Source of the DNA: Motacilla alba alba
Taxonomy: Eukaryota > Chordata > Aves > Passeriformes > Motacillidae
Length of the DNA stretch: 64,000 nt
Reading direction: 5' to 3'
Assembly: GCF_015832195.1 (NCBI RefSeq)
Contig: NC_052046.1
Coordinates: forward strand, 45,828,473 to 45,892,472
Both the position numbers and the translations under genes were made by a program. This document shows positions 26,855 through 39,053 of this stretch, piece after piece. The notes beneath the pieces were generated by a model. It ran no database searches and was not told the origin of the DNA. It was given only the letters and a program-made list of their open reading frames with translations. Position 1 is the stretch's first letter, and every line of letters starts with the position of its first letter.

Positions 26855-27893
26855 TAAGAAAGGTGAGAAGGATTGGTAACTACAGACCTGTCAGTCTCAC
26901 TTAGTACTTGGTATGGAAATTACTGAAAACATCATAAGGACAGCACAGTCATTGGTCACAGCCAGCATGAGTTCATGAGGGGAGAGGTCTGTTTACCAAA
27001 CTTAATTTTCTTTTACAAGGTAACCTACCCAGTTGACCAAGCAAAGCCACTTGATGTAATCTTTTTTGGATTTCTGTAAAGCTTTTGATACTGTCTGTCA
27101 CAGGACCCTTCTGGAGAAAATGTCCAGCCCACAGCTGGATAAACGCATCATGTGGGGGGTGAGCAGCTGGCTCATGGGTCAGGCACAAAGGGCTGCAGTG
27201 AATGGGGTGACATCAGACTGGTGTGACCTGCCACTTGTGGGGCTAAATCTTAGGGACAGTGCTCTTTAGTGTTTTAGGAAATGGTCTCTGAATGTCGATA
27301 TTAAGTAAGTACATGAAGTAACTTCACCAGTTACACTAAATTAAGACGAGCTGTGGGCTCCCTTGAGGGTAGAGAGGCCTTGCGGAGAGACTGGGATAGA
27401 CTAGAGAGCTGGGTGATCACCAACCATGTGGAATGTAAAATGAGAAAATGCCAGATTCTGTATCTGATCCAAAGTAATGCTGCTTGAATATACAAACTGG
27501 GGAGCAAGAGTCTGAAAAGCAGCCGTCCAGAGAGAGAGTTGAAAAGAGGTCTGGGGCTTGGTTTTTCTGGCAAGTTGAATATGAACATGAATCAGCAGTG
27601 CCCTGGCAGCCAGGAGGGTTAGCCATGTCTTTGGGTGCATCAGACACAGCATTGCCAGGCAAGAGAGGAGTTTGTCCCACTCTGTTCTGCGCTGGGGCAG
27701 CCTCACCTTGAGTGTTGGGGGCAGGTTTGGGTTAGATTTTTAAATTGTCTAAATATCTTTGTATCTAAAGCTATTAGAGAGGGAAGGGTGACCAAGATGG
27801 TGGTAGGTCTTGAGGGCAAGACTTATGAAGAGTGGTTAAGGTGACTTGGTTTGTTCAGCTTGGAAAAAAAAATGAGGCTGAGGGAATGACCCT
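26855..27893 (+). mobile_element. CR1 LINE fragment, reverse-transcriptase region, decayed
   Basis: The sequence follows the avian CR1 ORF2 from the stretch equivalent to 'GGCAACTACAGGCCTGTCAG' (here GGTAACTACAGACCTGTCAG at 26874) through the reverse-transcriptase and C-terminal regions. Motif A survives as LDFCKAFDTV at 27066-27095. The FADD box is replaced by F-T-S-Y-T-K at 27323-27340, so both catalytic aspartates are lost, and it lies in a different frame from motif A, showing an indel between them. Further matches include the segment around 'CAGTGCCCTGGCAGCCAGGA' (27596) and the final AGGCTGAGGG near 27884-27893. Similarity stops there, and the CR1 3' UTR and tail are missing. It is a dead retrotransposon copy within non-coding DNA. 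Confidence 0.88.
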
Positions 27894-30589
27894 GTCACAG
27901 TCAGCTCAGGCTGGTTCTGTTAGCTCATGGTAGGACATGGTCTAGATTCCATAGTTCATGTGAAGATATGGCCTAGCAGAGTTCTGCATAGCAGGACTGA
28001 CTTCAGTCAGACCTTCTTGTTGATGATGTCTGTCAGGATCAAAGCACTCCTCTCTCAGAAGGGGTTCATCCATCATGGACTTGCCAAAAAACAAGATCTC
28101 TAACCAGAAAATTAGTAAGCATCTATCTATCACAAAATGAAAGTCAGTGAGGATTTTCGAGATTTTGTTTGTAGTTGCATTTTTTTCATACTCTGTGTAA
28201 GTAAACATTTTTATCAGTGTAAGCATCAAGAGCTCTCTGTGGTCAAGTACTCACTTTAAAGAGTAAAGTAAATACTCAAATTCAACTCAGTATTAACGAT
28301 TGTTTGCAGTGAATTTCAGTTTGGGAAAGGGGGAAGTAATTCCTTTTAATGTGCATTTAAGGAACAGTAATTCATTTTAATTATTGTGCATTTTATTAAT
28401 GTGCTTTATCTGAATCAAGCTGAAATTTGAAGATAGTTACAAAAGAAGATATTTTGGAAATTACAGTATTTCTTCTATGATAAACAACCCTGTATGGGTA
28501 CTGGTTTTATTGCTAGTGAGGAGCTATTACTCTGTGCATGTGTAATGCCTTAGTGAGAGCAACTGTGTGTATGAAAAAATCTGAAGTTTGATTTTTCCCT
28601 CTTTTCTGAATTTCATTCTCTTTTTTTTTTTCTTCTTCTTTTTTTTTTTTTTTTTTAAATCGGGTATCTGTAGAAACATTTTTTTTCAGTTTGTAGTTGT
28701 TCTCCTTAGTACCATCTGGCTATCTGAAGTGTGTAGAGGCAAAAGCTTGTTAGCTTTCTGATTGGTGGTTTTCATACTTGCTGGATATAGCATGAGAGCC
28801 TTAGCCATAGGAATGAAATGCTTTATGATTGCTGCAGTTACTGATTGTAGGTTGTGTGTGTAACTTTGTATGGACATGTTCACGCACATGCAGTCACAGT
28901 ATTTAGCGGATTTCTTGAGTACAGAAGTGCCTGAAAGGAGTTTTATGTGCTGTGGAAGCATAGGAGCTCTCTGTGGGCGCTTCCCAGGAGCTGTATTTCA
29001 GTTCATTGCTTTCTTTGCACTTCTTTAAGTATTGCAGAATTAAGACACTCATATGTGCATTATGGCATACTTAAATTATGGTACTTGGACCAGATTCATT
29101 TGTTGCTATAGGTATATCTGGATTTTCCTGTCCCTTAAGTGACTTTAAGAAATGTCTGAAGGCAAAGGAAAAAACCATTTACTGCTGCTATACTGCTTGA
29201 AAAAGATGAAACCTGACCTTCCTGCCTAGGCTTGACTCTGTGCTATGTGTTACACATGAATGTGCTAGCTAATCTCTGGCCATTGATGGAGAATAGGAAA
29301 AAGCCAAACATTTTACCAATTTTCTTCTTCTCCTCATGGTCTGGTCTGAAACCACACATAATGCTATAGTAAGGATTTTTACATGAGTGCAGGTTTCTGA
29401 CTTGAGCATTCTTTATGAGGCTTGCTTTGTGAGTCTACTGGTGCAGCTCCCCATGCTTACCTTTAGAGCGAAATCTAAACAGGCCCAGTTAGCGCTTGCC
29501 ACCTCTCACAAGTTCTAAAATTTCTTTGCTCTTTGCTTTCTGGCTCTGCCATATGCCTTAGTTACATTCTGCTTTTTCTGCAGAACTTGGGTGATATTTC
29601 TGTACCATTTTCTGTCTGAAGATGGACTGCATGTAAAATAAACTGAATGTTCAATATTTTGTTCTCAAGTGTCTCGTCAGGAAAAACTGATACCACTTCA
29701 GACCAGTCAAAGCCTAATTTAGACTTCTATGTGTGGTTCTTGTGTGAGTGCTCTTCAAATGAGCAAACGGTAATAGAGGAAGGCGTTGAAGCCAAGAGAT
29801 ATCACCTGTATTAAGCTGCAGAGTGGTCATTTAAGTGAATTCTGAAAGTACAGTACACTGGGCAGTAACAAGAAAATGTACTGCTTCTTGGGAATTGGTA
29901 CCCTTGAAAAAATGACTGCATGAACTCACAGGCCTCTGCCTGCAGCTTCTCTGGGTACCCACTCCAGAAGTCCTAAATTGCACTTCTATTCTAGAGTGAC
30001 CCAAACTATCTTTTGAAAATGTGATTTGTCTTAACTTTTTAAGTTTCTTTAAGCCATCTCCCGTGTGCCTACATGTGGATGCGTATACAGAGTTCATGTC
30101 ACATAAACAAGCTAATAATAGAGAAATTATAAAAGGGCTAGAGAACAAGTATTGAGTGGTAAGGCCTTAAATTATAGCACATTAAAAATACCCAGTTCTG
30201 TTGCAGTTTGAACAAAAACCTACTTCTGTTTTGTTTTTTGCCAGCTGTGGAACTGAAAGTTAAAGCAGAGATTAATCTGATACATTCTAGCCATTTGAAG
30301 CATGCATTGTCACATGCCAAGGGGGACTTGAACAGAGATAATTCATCTGGCTTTTCAGATGGCCTCATGTGAATCCTGGGTAGTTTCATGGGGTACAGTG
30401 ACATTGACTTATCCAGTCCCACAAAATTTGAGACTGCTTTTGCTTACTGCACTTGGTCTCATAATTGTTTTGCACTCAAAGGGGAGGTGAAGTGATGTCT
30501 AGGTATTAGATAAATTACTTTTATGTGGAATTGCCTTGTTAAGATTTAGGCTTTGACATTCTTCTGGGATCTCACACCCTGGGGGAGGT
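27894..30589. other. Unique non-coding DNA
   Basis: Between the CR1 fragment and the LTR-like element I see only the pyrimidine tract at 28.6 kb. No gene recognised. Confidence 0.6.
28596..28659. repeat. Polypyrimidine tract, T-rich
   Basis: T runs broken by TTCTTCTTC form a tract of about 60 bases, nearly all T and C, ending in a run of about 18 T. No adjoining retroposon body was recognised. Confidence 0.8.
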
Positions 30590-31080
30590 TGACAAAGCCT
30601 GAGGAGAAGAATGTACTGCTGATAGTGGACAAAAACAAAGCAGAATTTATGTGCCACAAGGACTTTTGTCAGGACTCCTACGATAAGGAAGAAACTAATA
30701 AAGCAAAGACAGCAACTGTGCTGAGACCAGCTCCAACTGGTAAAAAGTAATTCTGGCAGAGGGAGACAGGGATCACCGACTCACAGCCCATGAACTAAAG
30801 AAACTTATGGACTCAGGAGAAAGTCTGAGCATGTGAGCTACTTAGCATGAGACTCATTTAACCAGTAGAAGGTGTAATACTAATGAAAGATACCTGTGTA
30901 ACTTGTGGCCAGTGAACTGTGATTTCTTTCTTTGCTGAAATGTATAAATAGTCTAAAGTTTTGGTGACTGGGGAGCCAGCCTTTTGTGGGTTATCACCTA
31001 GCTCATGCTTTGCACGATAATTAAAAGAATTGGAATACCTTGTCTCAGTGTGTAAATTGGCACTGCACACCAGGCATTTG
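30590..31080 (+). mobile_element. LTR-like retroviral remnant (ERVL-like?)
   Basis: The sequence has LTR architecture in sense orientation. A purine-rich GGGGGAGGT (30581-30589) precedes TGACAAAGCC. Next comes a U3-like stretch, a TATAAATAG box at 30943-30951, then an ATTAAAAGAATTGG segment at 31020-31033 in place of the polyadenylation signal, and a terminal CAGTGTGTAAATTGGCACTG near 31047. The last part resembles the 3' end of bird ERVL-type LTRs as I recall them. Neither boundary is fixed, no target-site duplication was found, and no internal viral gene is visible. Confidence 0.42.
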
Positions 31081-32050
31081 GGACAGTAGCAGCAATAATT
31101 TACTAAAGTGCATTAAAAGGTCTTTAAGTACAACATCAGACTTGTGTTGCACCACAGTTTTACAGTGGCTGGTTAAGATCTGAAATAGTGGTGTGCCATT
31201 GTGATGTATTTTTTTATATGGAACACTTACTTGCACAGTTAATAGTTTGCCTCTGTGAACTCTTGCACTTTTAATGGCCTTTCTTCTCTTGTTCACACTT
31301 ACTACTTTCCTCTGTCCAAAACTTCCCTTGGATATTGCTTTGATGTGTTAGTCTCCTGTGGAGAAAAAATACTTTAAATGCTGTGAGTAATGATTTTTAT
31401 CTGTTGTCATACTAAGAACAGGTGAGGGTCCCTTCACTATCTTGCATGGTCTGCCATGTAGTATGTGGTGAGCATAGACTGTTCCATTTCCTCTAATGTT
31501 GCACTGTTTTTAAAATGGTCTCCCTGGATGCCAAATGTTGAGGGTTCCCCATCATTATTGTAGAACAGGGCAATAATAATAATAACTGGGCATTCTTCAG
31601 GAATGTTTGTTTGGGGGTTTCTTTCTTTCCATTCTTTACAGAAATGGTATGTTGTTGACAGTTTGCCTTGAACCATTACTTTGCCCTGTTCATTTTTTTC
31701 CTCCCTGACTGATAATAACTGTTTGAAGTAACAAGGAGGCTAGCTGAGAAAAGCATTATTTTTCCTTCTGTAGGACTTGCTACTTAAGAAGAAAATGTTA
31801 TTGACCAATTTAAACTTTGTCTAACAGCATTTTTTTTCCATGCAAATAGGAAGTCAATATGAAATCAGATTTTCTAAACCATAGGAGTGAATTCTCAAAG
31901 GCTTCTCACTTGTTCTTAGCCGGCTGTTGTTGGCGGTAGGGCAAAATATGCCTAGACTATCTCTTAAGTAGGATAGAACATATGTTTTAAGTCTGTGATT
32001 TTCCTTCCTGTTATTTAGTAAAAAATTTTGGATTATTAGTTTTCTATTAG

Positions 32051-32092
32051 TCTTTCTAAATTTTCATAGTGCTTTCTAAATTTTCATTAGTG
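32051..32092. repeat. Two-copy tandem duplication of about 21 bp
   Basis: CTTTCTAAATTTTCATAGTG is followed by CTTTCTAAATTTTCATTAGT, differing by a single-base insertion. Confidence 0.9.
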
Positions 32093-32397
32093 CTGTGGTT
32101 TCAAGAAAAGTAGGTTGCTATGGGCATGTAAATGTGGGGAATAGTATAAGCTGTGAATTGACTGTTTCAGAAAGATTCACTGAACCCATATATATCAAAT
32201 GCAGTTATTAATTAAAGACAGGAGAAAGCTTTCAAAAGAACTAGACATCAAGAATTTTAATATGACTAGGTGGTACTGTCTCATTTGTTGGTTCTGTGTC
32301 CAAAATTGTAAGGACCTTTCAAGGACTGGATCCCTCGCGTGAAATAAATAAATTTAAGTGAAGGGCTATGGAAACTCAGGCAGTTGCAGATGGGAGT

Positions 32398-32463
32398 ATA
32401 AAAAAACCAAAACCAAACAAACAACCCCAAAAAAACCCCACAAAAAAACCAAAAAACAAACAC
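32398..32463. repeat. C/A low-complexity tract
   Basis: About 65 bases almost entirely of A and C on the + strand, made of AAAACC, AAACAAAC and AAAACCCC runs. It mirrors, on the opposite strand, the G/T tract at 49.0-49.2 kb. Confidence 0.85.
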
Positions 32464-34158
32464 TTTTAAAGCCTTTCTGCTTTAAGGTCACAGCTGGCAC
32501 TTGCAAATATGTTTACTGTCACACTTGGTGAGCTGCACTTTTCTTGACAGAATTGTGTGCTTTCCTGCTGTCCTCTTCTTTACAGCTCCCTCTCATGCTA
32601 TCAGCAACATGATAAGGAAAACCTAGTATTTCTCCTCAGAAACTTGCTGTGGTTTCTTTCCTGTATCTTTTGCTGCCCTCCCATGTATTATTCCAGGTGG
32701 ATACATTTATTGCAGGGGAGCTTGTGATGGCTTCCTACAAACTGAAAGCACAAAAACTGGAGGTGTTCAGTGAAAGATGTGATTGTTCCTAAAGCTAGAT
32801 TCCGTACTATTAGCAACAACTACAATTTAAAAAAATCACCCCATTTGTCTCCTTTAAGTAAGGTGTAAATAGTACCTTCATACTATTCCCCTGTTTTCAA
32901 CAGTCTTTCAAACCTTAAACTCAGAAGCAAGTTGCTCTTATACTAGTAATTGTTTATGGCTATTAGTTTGTGTTGAGCTTGGTTTGAAGTATAAACTATT
33001 TCCAAGTTGCTCAAGGAAATATACTAATGAAAACCGTTTCAGTATTAATAGGGGCAAAAAATAAGAATTTACTCCAAATGACTAATAAACCCAAAATAAA
33101 GCCCTATAGCCTTACCACTCTTGTAATAATGTGAAAAACCGTATCACAAAGACGTGAATAAAATAACCTTCTTACAGAGTCAGGACATATTCATTCGGGG
33201 TTTAAAAATGCACAAGAAAGTCTAACTCAGACTTTGAAGAAGATTGATAAATGTATTGAAACTAAACCCTAAGGGACTTGGGAGCCACTAAGGCACTAAG
33301 GTAGAATCTGTGTGGGAAGATTATGAGGAAATGAAAAAAGGATTTTAGCCTTATTCAAGCTATGTTGATAGTGAATGTTGTCTTTTGTGTGGCAAGACTT
33401 GTTTGTAGCTCAAGTTTCTCAGGATTTAGAAGTGCAGAAGATAATTGATGCATTAAAATCAGTGTCCCAGTGCCCAGAAGTGTCTGTTCTTGTAGTGGGC
33501 AATGGAGGAAGAGTGCTTCTGTAAGTTCAGTGCCCCGATGAGATAAAGTTTTTGTTACAAAATTCACAAATGAAAGCAATTTTCTCTGTAGGTTGTCTTT
33601 GTTTGAAACCTCTTGCTTCTTGTAGGTGGTTTGTTTCAAAAAATTAGGCTGGCAAATGAAAACATCTCTCACTTCCTTTGAGAGCTGGAGAGTGTCCTCT
33701 GGTTGCTACAGCTGTACGTGTGCACAAGCACAGCCTCTCTCTTGGTTTGGACACACCTTAATCGCCTCATTTCTGTTTGCCACATGACTTAATTTAGTCA
33801 TCATCAAGAGGAAATAGTGTGGCTACAATAGAAATTTAAAGTGCAAAATGTGAAAGAAGTCTTAGAAATACATTCAGAAATTATAATTTTCTACTTACAG
33901 CATGCAGGATTGAAAGAAATTACAGTTCTTCAAAGTCTTTAAGGCATAAAAAACGAAATCAAAATACCCATGTATTTCGTGAGATGAATCTCCTTGTAGT
34001 AAGAACAGCTGGAAGGTTTTTTTCTTACGAAGTACTTGAGACTAAAATACTAGTAGTGGGCTTGGTCATGACTTTGTGCCTACTTGTGCTTAATATGGCA
34101 CATCATGTTGTGTCAGGACGTGTCATGGCATGGCATGATTTTTGTTCATGATTTGCCT

Positions 34159-34191
34159 TTTTTTTTTTTTTTTTTACCCTTTTTTTCCCCC
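34159..34191. repeat. Poly-T tract
   Basis: A run of about 18 T, then ACCC, then TTTTTTCCCCC. No neighbouring SINE or LINE body was recognised. Confidence 0.8.
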
Positions 34192-35249
34192 ATTCTTCTT
34201 AAATAGTAGTCTGAGCTTTGGAGCAAGCCTAGTTAAATTCAGATGCTAACACCTGTAATTTTTTTTTCTCTTCCTGTGGTTTTATTTGTTTCAAGTGATT
34301 GTCAAAGAGCGTTGTTTCCACATTTCCTGTGTAAAGCCACAGTGAACAGTATACAGTCAAAGGATATAGAAAATAAACCCTTAAAAGGATGCCTTTTTAA
34401 AAAGACCAGGCTGTTCTCAAGCTGTATATTTAATAAGTAGTTTTATTCTAACTGACTCTCCACAGCATAGTGCATATTCCTGTTTGGATCAGTTAAGGTA
34501 AATGCTGTCTAACCTGTTCTATATCAATAAATGTGAAAAGCTCAGAGGGAAAATTGGTGTCTTAGTTTACCTTTCCTCCTTTCCTGCTCTGTATACTTCT
34601 CACTGAAAAGCTAATACTGCTTTAGTAAGAAAAATGGGTGATACTGTAATAAAGTGTGCTTTGCCAGCTAATCATTAATGCAGTGCTTGCACTTCCTGCC
34701 TTTGTGACTGGTATTTAACAATAAGCAGTAGTTTTGGTTTTTGCATTAGACCAGCCACTGTGGAATAAACCTTAGAGTGAAGAAAATTGCCTCATTGGTG
34801 TTCCACTTTAAATTTTAAACAATGTATTATTTTAAAAATCTTGATTTCTTTTAGAATTTCTATAAATGTTATGAAATTGATACAATAACTAAGGTATGAA
34901 AGCCTTAAGATGCAACAGAGTTGTTCAGCATGATAATCCTGTGTGTTTTTGTAATGTGAGTCATTCACTCTAGAATAAGTTTTATTCAGAGCTCAAAAAG
35001 TTTACATGGGAAAAGCAAATTGATGTTTCACCATTTATTGCTCTGATAAATTTCTGGTTCAGACAGGGTAATTGTCTTGTCTTTTCAATGTGAGCTCTAT
35101 GGTGTTCTGCCCCTCTGAGCACCATAAACTGAGCAAAGATCAAAACCAAAGGGTGGCAGAACTGTTACTGTGAAGTGTGTTCTTCAGCCTCTGTTGTGCT
35201 CTTCATCTGGCAAGTCTGCTCTGACAAATGCAGCAATACTGCAAATGAT

Positions 35250-35450
35250 GCCATGTTAGGGTGGTGAAACACTGGCACACGTTGCCTAGAGAAGTTGTGA
35301 ATGCCCCATCCCTGACAGTATTCAAGGTCAGGTTGGATGGTGCCCTGAGAAAACTGGGCTGGTAGAAGGTGTTCCTCTGGAAGGGAGGCTGGAACTAGAT
35401 GATCTCTAAAGTCTATTTCAACCCAGACCATCCTATGGTTTGTGATTCAA
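35250..35450 (+). mobile_element. CR1 LINE 3' end
   Basis: This matches the CR1 3' terminal region in sense orientation: the block GTTGCCTAGAGAAGTTGTGA near 35281, then TTCAAGGTCAGGTTGGATGG near 35321, then GGAACTAGATGATCTCTAAA near 35391, ending in CCTATGGTTTGTGATTC, a decayed form of the ATTCTATGATT tail. It is a 5'-truncated insertion of about 200 bp, the common form for CR1 in birds. The 5' limit is approximate. Confidence 0.9.
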
Positions 35451-38400
35451 ATCTTAATCCTATGAAAAAGGAGGGAACTAGATGTGAAGTACTGCATATA
35501 TTTTGAAGCCTCATTAATTGCAGCTAGACTTGGGGTGCAGTTCAAGCTTTGCAGGAACAATTTCCCACAAATTGCTACTATGCTAATATTACATAATTAC
35601 GTGACTAGAAGCTGTAGGCCACTATGATATTTTTTTCTATTTATTTCTTCATAACCAATAATTTGGAAAATTTGTTCTTTATACAAGCAATTGGCAGTGT
35701 AAGGAAAGTGTGTTGTCATTAACATCACAGCACCAATACACCTTTTTGCTTTCAGGTTAATTGCTTTTTCTTTCCATGTTGGTGCAACAGATTTATGCCT
35801 GATACTTATATTATCCTGATTCCTGTAAAAGTAATTTGTTTAGCAGACTGGGAAAACATATGAAATTCCAGAGCTTTAAAAAATACTGCTAAGCATTTGT
35901 TTTGTTTTAAGAGGTGCAGTTAATGTCAGTTTTCTTCAGACATACCAATATGTCAACTGTGTGTTTTAATTAAAAGTCAACAGATTGAAAAAGTGTTAGT
36001 GATTGCAGAACCACCAAACTAAAGGCAAATGTAGCACTTTATAGGCTATAAAACTAAAAATGCTTTTTAAAGAATAAACATGTAATCAGAGATTATTATT
36101 TACAATCTTTAGCTTGGCTTTGTCATTCAAAAGCTTTAGAGCTAAGGCAGGGAGTCAGTTTTGACTGTCCTGGAAGTCACAAGTCCCACATGCAGAGAGT
36201 GGCTGTGTAGGCCAAGACTTCTGCACCCTTGGGTATTCTGTAACCAGGAAGAGCTTTCCAGGCTCACAGGTGCCCACACAAGCCCTACAGGTTTGCTCCC
36301 AGGGCTTCAGCTCAAGCTAGTGCTCAAGGCTGCAGTGAGCTGGAGGAGTGTGCCAGCTATGAGTGAACAAACACAGAGACAGATCAACAAAAAAAAATCT
36401 CCCTGCCCTTCAGAGTATGTCTTCTGTACTTGGGTGTAACATGCCGATCAAAGTTAACCCTCTGTGAGAATAAGAATTTGATTTGTCAGTTCTGGACTTA
36501 GTCAGCGATTGTAAGGAAGCAACAAGTATCATAATTTTAGCAGTCACAAATCAGAATATTGGGGTACTTGCAGAGCAAGAAAAGCTCACTGCTCACTGCA
36601 CACTACCCATTCCTTGCTCTAGCAGCTTACAATATATCAAACGTCAAAATGCTAACTATGAGTGTTTGATTTTTCAGTTCCTCATAATCTGAGCTGCTAG
36701 CATTGGCAGGGCATTGCTGTGTTTCAGAACAACTTCTCACCTATCGTAGAAGTAAATTACCCAGCTCTTAAGGAGACATAAGCTGTACAGTCATGGGACT
36801 AGAATTGTCAAATATTACATGCTTAACAGGAGTTAACTCTGTTTTACTTCTGATTTTGTAATATACTGAATCAAATTTAGAGAATAATTGTGTGGCGTGC
36901 AAATTCTGAGCCTGTAGAGAACAGCTGAGTATTTTTCTGTCAAGGTTTTCTTTGTTACTCTTACTGTTTAAAGTTAATGAAATTTTCACTCACCAGAATA
37001 ATTGAGAAAATGGGTCTGAAGCCACCTAAGTATGGAGTGAGAACTTCCGTAGAGACTTCTATTTTCATTCTTGGGTTTCACACTACTGGTTGTTGAAACC
37101 CGAGTTTTATTGCAACTTCGTGATTCATTAATGGGATTTAGATGGTGATCTTTAAAGCAGGAAAAACATCTTTTAAGTAGTGAAAATATGTCATGTTAGC
37201 ACTGTTCTAAGACCTTCTTTTTAAGTGCCTGACAAGCAAAAGGTTGTGTAGAAGTATTTTTGTCAGAGTGGGGATTGTTTGCTTGTTTATGTTTCCTTCT
37301 TGCTCTCAGGGTATCCTGTTTAATAAAGTTGCTTTGTTTTATATGGTATTAGCAACAGGATGACCTAGCAAAGCATATTCCCCCACCCCGTTCTGATTTT
37401 CAGCAAGGAATGTAAGAAACAAGCAGATAAACCTAATTTTGACAGTGTCAGGTGATTTTTCAAAGCTTGGAGGTGAGAGTACTTTAGATGGGGTTTTGCT
37501 ATTTAGATGTTGTTACTGCAGCATGCATTTTTTTCTCAAAGAGCTTCATCTAGTGGTTTAAAAACCAAGAAGCGTGACAGCTTCCCAAAAGCTTTGGAGA
37601 TAGTATGGAAAAGGTTCCATATTCTTTTCTTTTATTTTCTTTGTATTCTTTTTGTGCATGTTGTAGGCAGTAGTTGTGGAAAGTACATGGCTAGTCATGG
37701 CCACACAGTGCAGTGACTTGGCATGTATGTAATAAATGGGGGACTGCTTTTCTCATGTGCTTGGCCCGAAGAGAACTAATGAAGGTGTTAGCAAAGTGGA
37801 GCTGCTCTGCCACAGAGCGTGTGTACTGATATATGTGTAGTTTCATGCATTGCATGGAACCTCCAAACCACTTAATACTGTGAGGAATTGAATAGAAATG
37901 GGAATTACATAGTTATGCAAACATCTATGTGAGTGAAGACATATAAAGAATTATTAAGGAATATGCCTGTAAAAACTTGTGAATATTCATTATCTTGCTT
38001 TCTCTGCAAGTGAAGTTTATGATATGTGGCAAGATAAGTGAAGTCTCACAGGAATTTTTATTGCACTCCTTCTGAAAGAAACCAGAACGGAGGTTTACCA
38101 ACAAACATTATTTGAGCAAAGGAATGGTTGGAATCTGGAGCCTCATTTGTTCCACTTGAGGAGTTTTAGAGGTTTAAGGAAACGATTTCAAGGTCTACAA
38201 CTAATACGATATTTTGAAGTCACCTGTAAATGAGGCATAGGGTAGAAGAGGATGGAAGGAAAGAAAATACATTGTGTTGACCGGGTCCAGCCATTTTGCA
38301 GAGTCTGTATACAGAAATGTATTTGTTTCCTCGACATTTAGGAGACCATACCTTTAATTGACAATTGTGTAACAGGGTTGAGGTTAAATACCATTTAAAT

Positions 38401-38794
38401 CTCACACTGTGAGTGTATGATGAGAAATGTGTATGCATTGAGAAGTATGAGAAGTTAACAGGCACGACTCGCTAAGAAGATAAAGGGGTGTATGGGCAAT
38501 TATCACTTTCTGAAATGAAATTTGAAAGTTAGAAACAAGCCGAGATGACTGCCAAAAGATTGGACACCAATTTTTGGTGTCACTTCATCTAACCAAAGCT
38601 GGAATGTAAGTCTCGTACAGATTTATGCTATATGCAATTTTTGGTAGTCACTGTAGAAAAATGAACCTGACTTGTTTGCTGTCTTTCAATCTGTGATTCA
38701 GGGCATTACCAAGAAATCAGTGGTGTGGGTGGCTGGCTTGGAGCTTGAGATTCTTTGTATTCTCTCTTTTTGATTCATGTACTTCTGTTTTCAG
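35451..38794. other. Non-coding DNA upstream of the CDC42SE2 start exon
   Basis: Interpreted as the 3' part of the intron that precedes the first coding exon. No repeat or RNA gene recognised. Confidence 0.65.
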
Positions 38795-39053
38795 GTTCAC
38801 GTAACGCTAGGGACCAAAGAAGCATTCGTAGTATTTCTCTGGTGCTGGGATCAACCTTCTGGAAGAAGACTCTAAAATAACTTTTTGCCTTCAAGTTCTT
38901 TGTCCTGGGACTGACTTGTCTTTGGAGAAGAGCTCATCAGAAAAGAGAATTTTCACATTGGAGCCATTAAAAATAAACCTGTTCAAAGAACAGGCAGACT
39001 TAAAAAGGTTGAGTCCTGCTTTTCATCTGTGTTCCCACTTCAGACTGTAAACA
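38795..39053 (+). other. CDC42SE2: Alternative longer 5' UTR of CDC42SE2 start exon
   Basis: This segment follows a TTTTCAG acceptor ending at 38794 and reaches the CDC42SE2 start codon with no internal ATG. Absence of upstream ATG over 259 nt is compatible with a genuine 5' UTR. If the acceptor at 39043 is used instead, this stretch is intron. Use of both sites in different transcripts is possible. Confidence 0.35.
39044..39053 (+). other. CDC42SE2: CDC42SE2 5' UTR part of start exon (favoured acceptor at 39043)
   Basis: The start codon is preceded by a strong acceptor: about 28 bases of AG-free, mostly pyrimidine sequence (39014-39041) ending in CAG at 39041-39043. Splicing here would give a 64-nt exon with 10 nt of 5' UTR. 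A second usable acceptor lies upstream at 38794 (TTTTCAG, preceded by a CT-rich tract) and would give a 313-nt exon with 259 nt of ATG-free 5' UTR. The sequence alone cannot decide between them. I favour the nearer one for its longer pyrimidine tract. Confidence 0.5.

Larger units (their letters stand above)
31081..35249. other. Unique non-coding DNA
   Basis: No gene recognised. It holds a short AAT repeat (31571-31585), the 32051 duplication, the C/A tract at 32.4 kb and the poly-T at 34.16 kb. Confidence 0.6.

Noticed and set aside
27401..27706. Open frames of 85-101 codons on the - strand
   Set aside because: They are antisense to the CR1 fragment and not genes.
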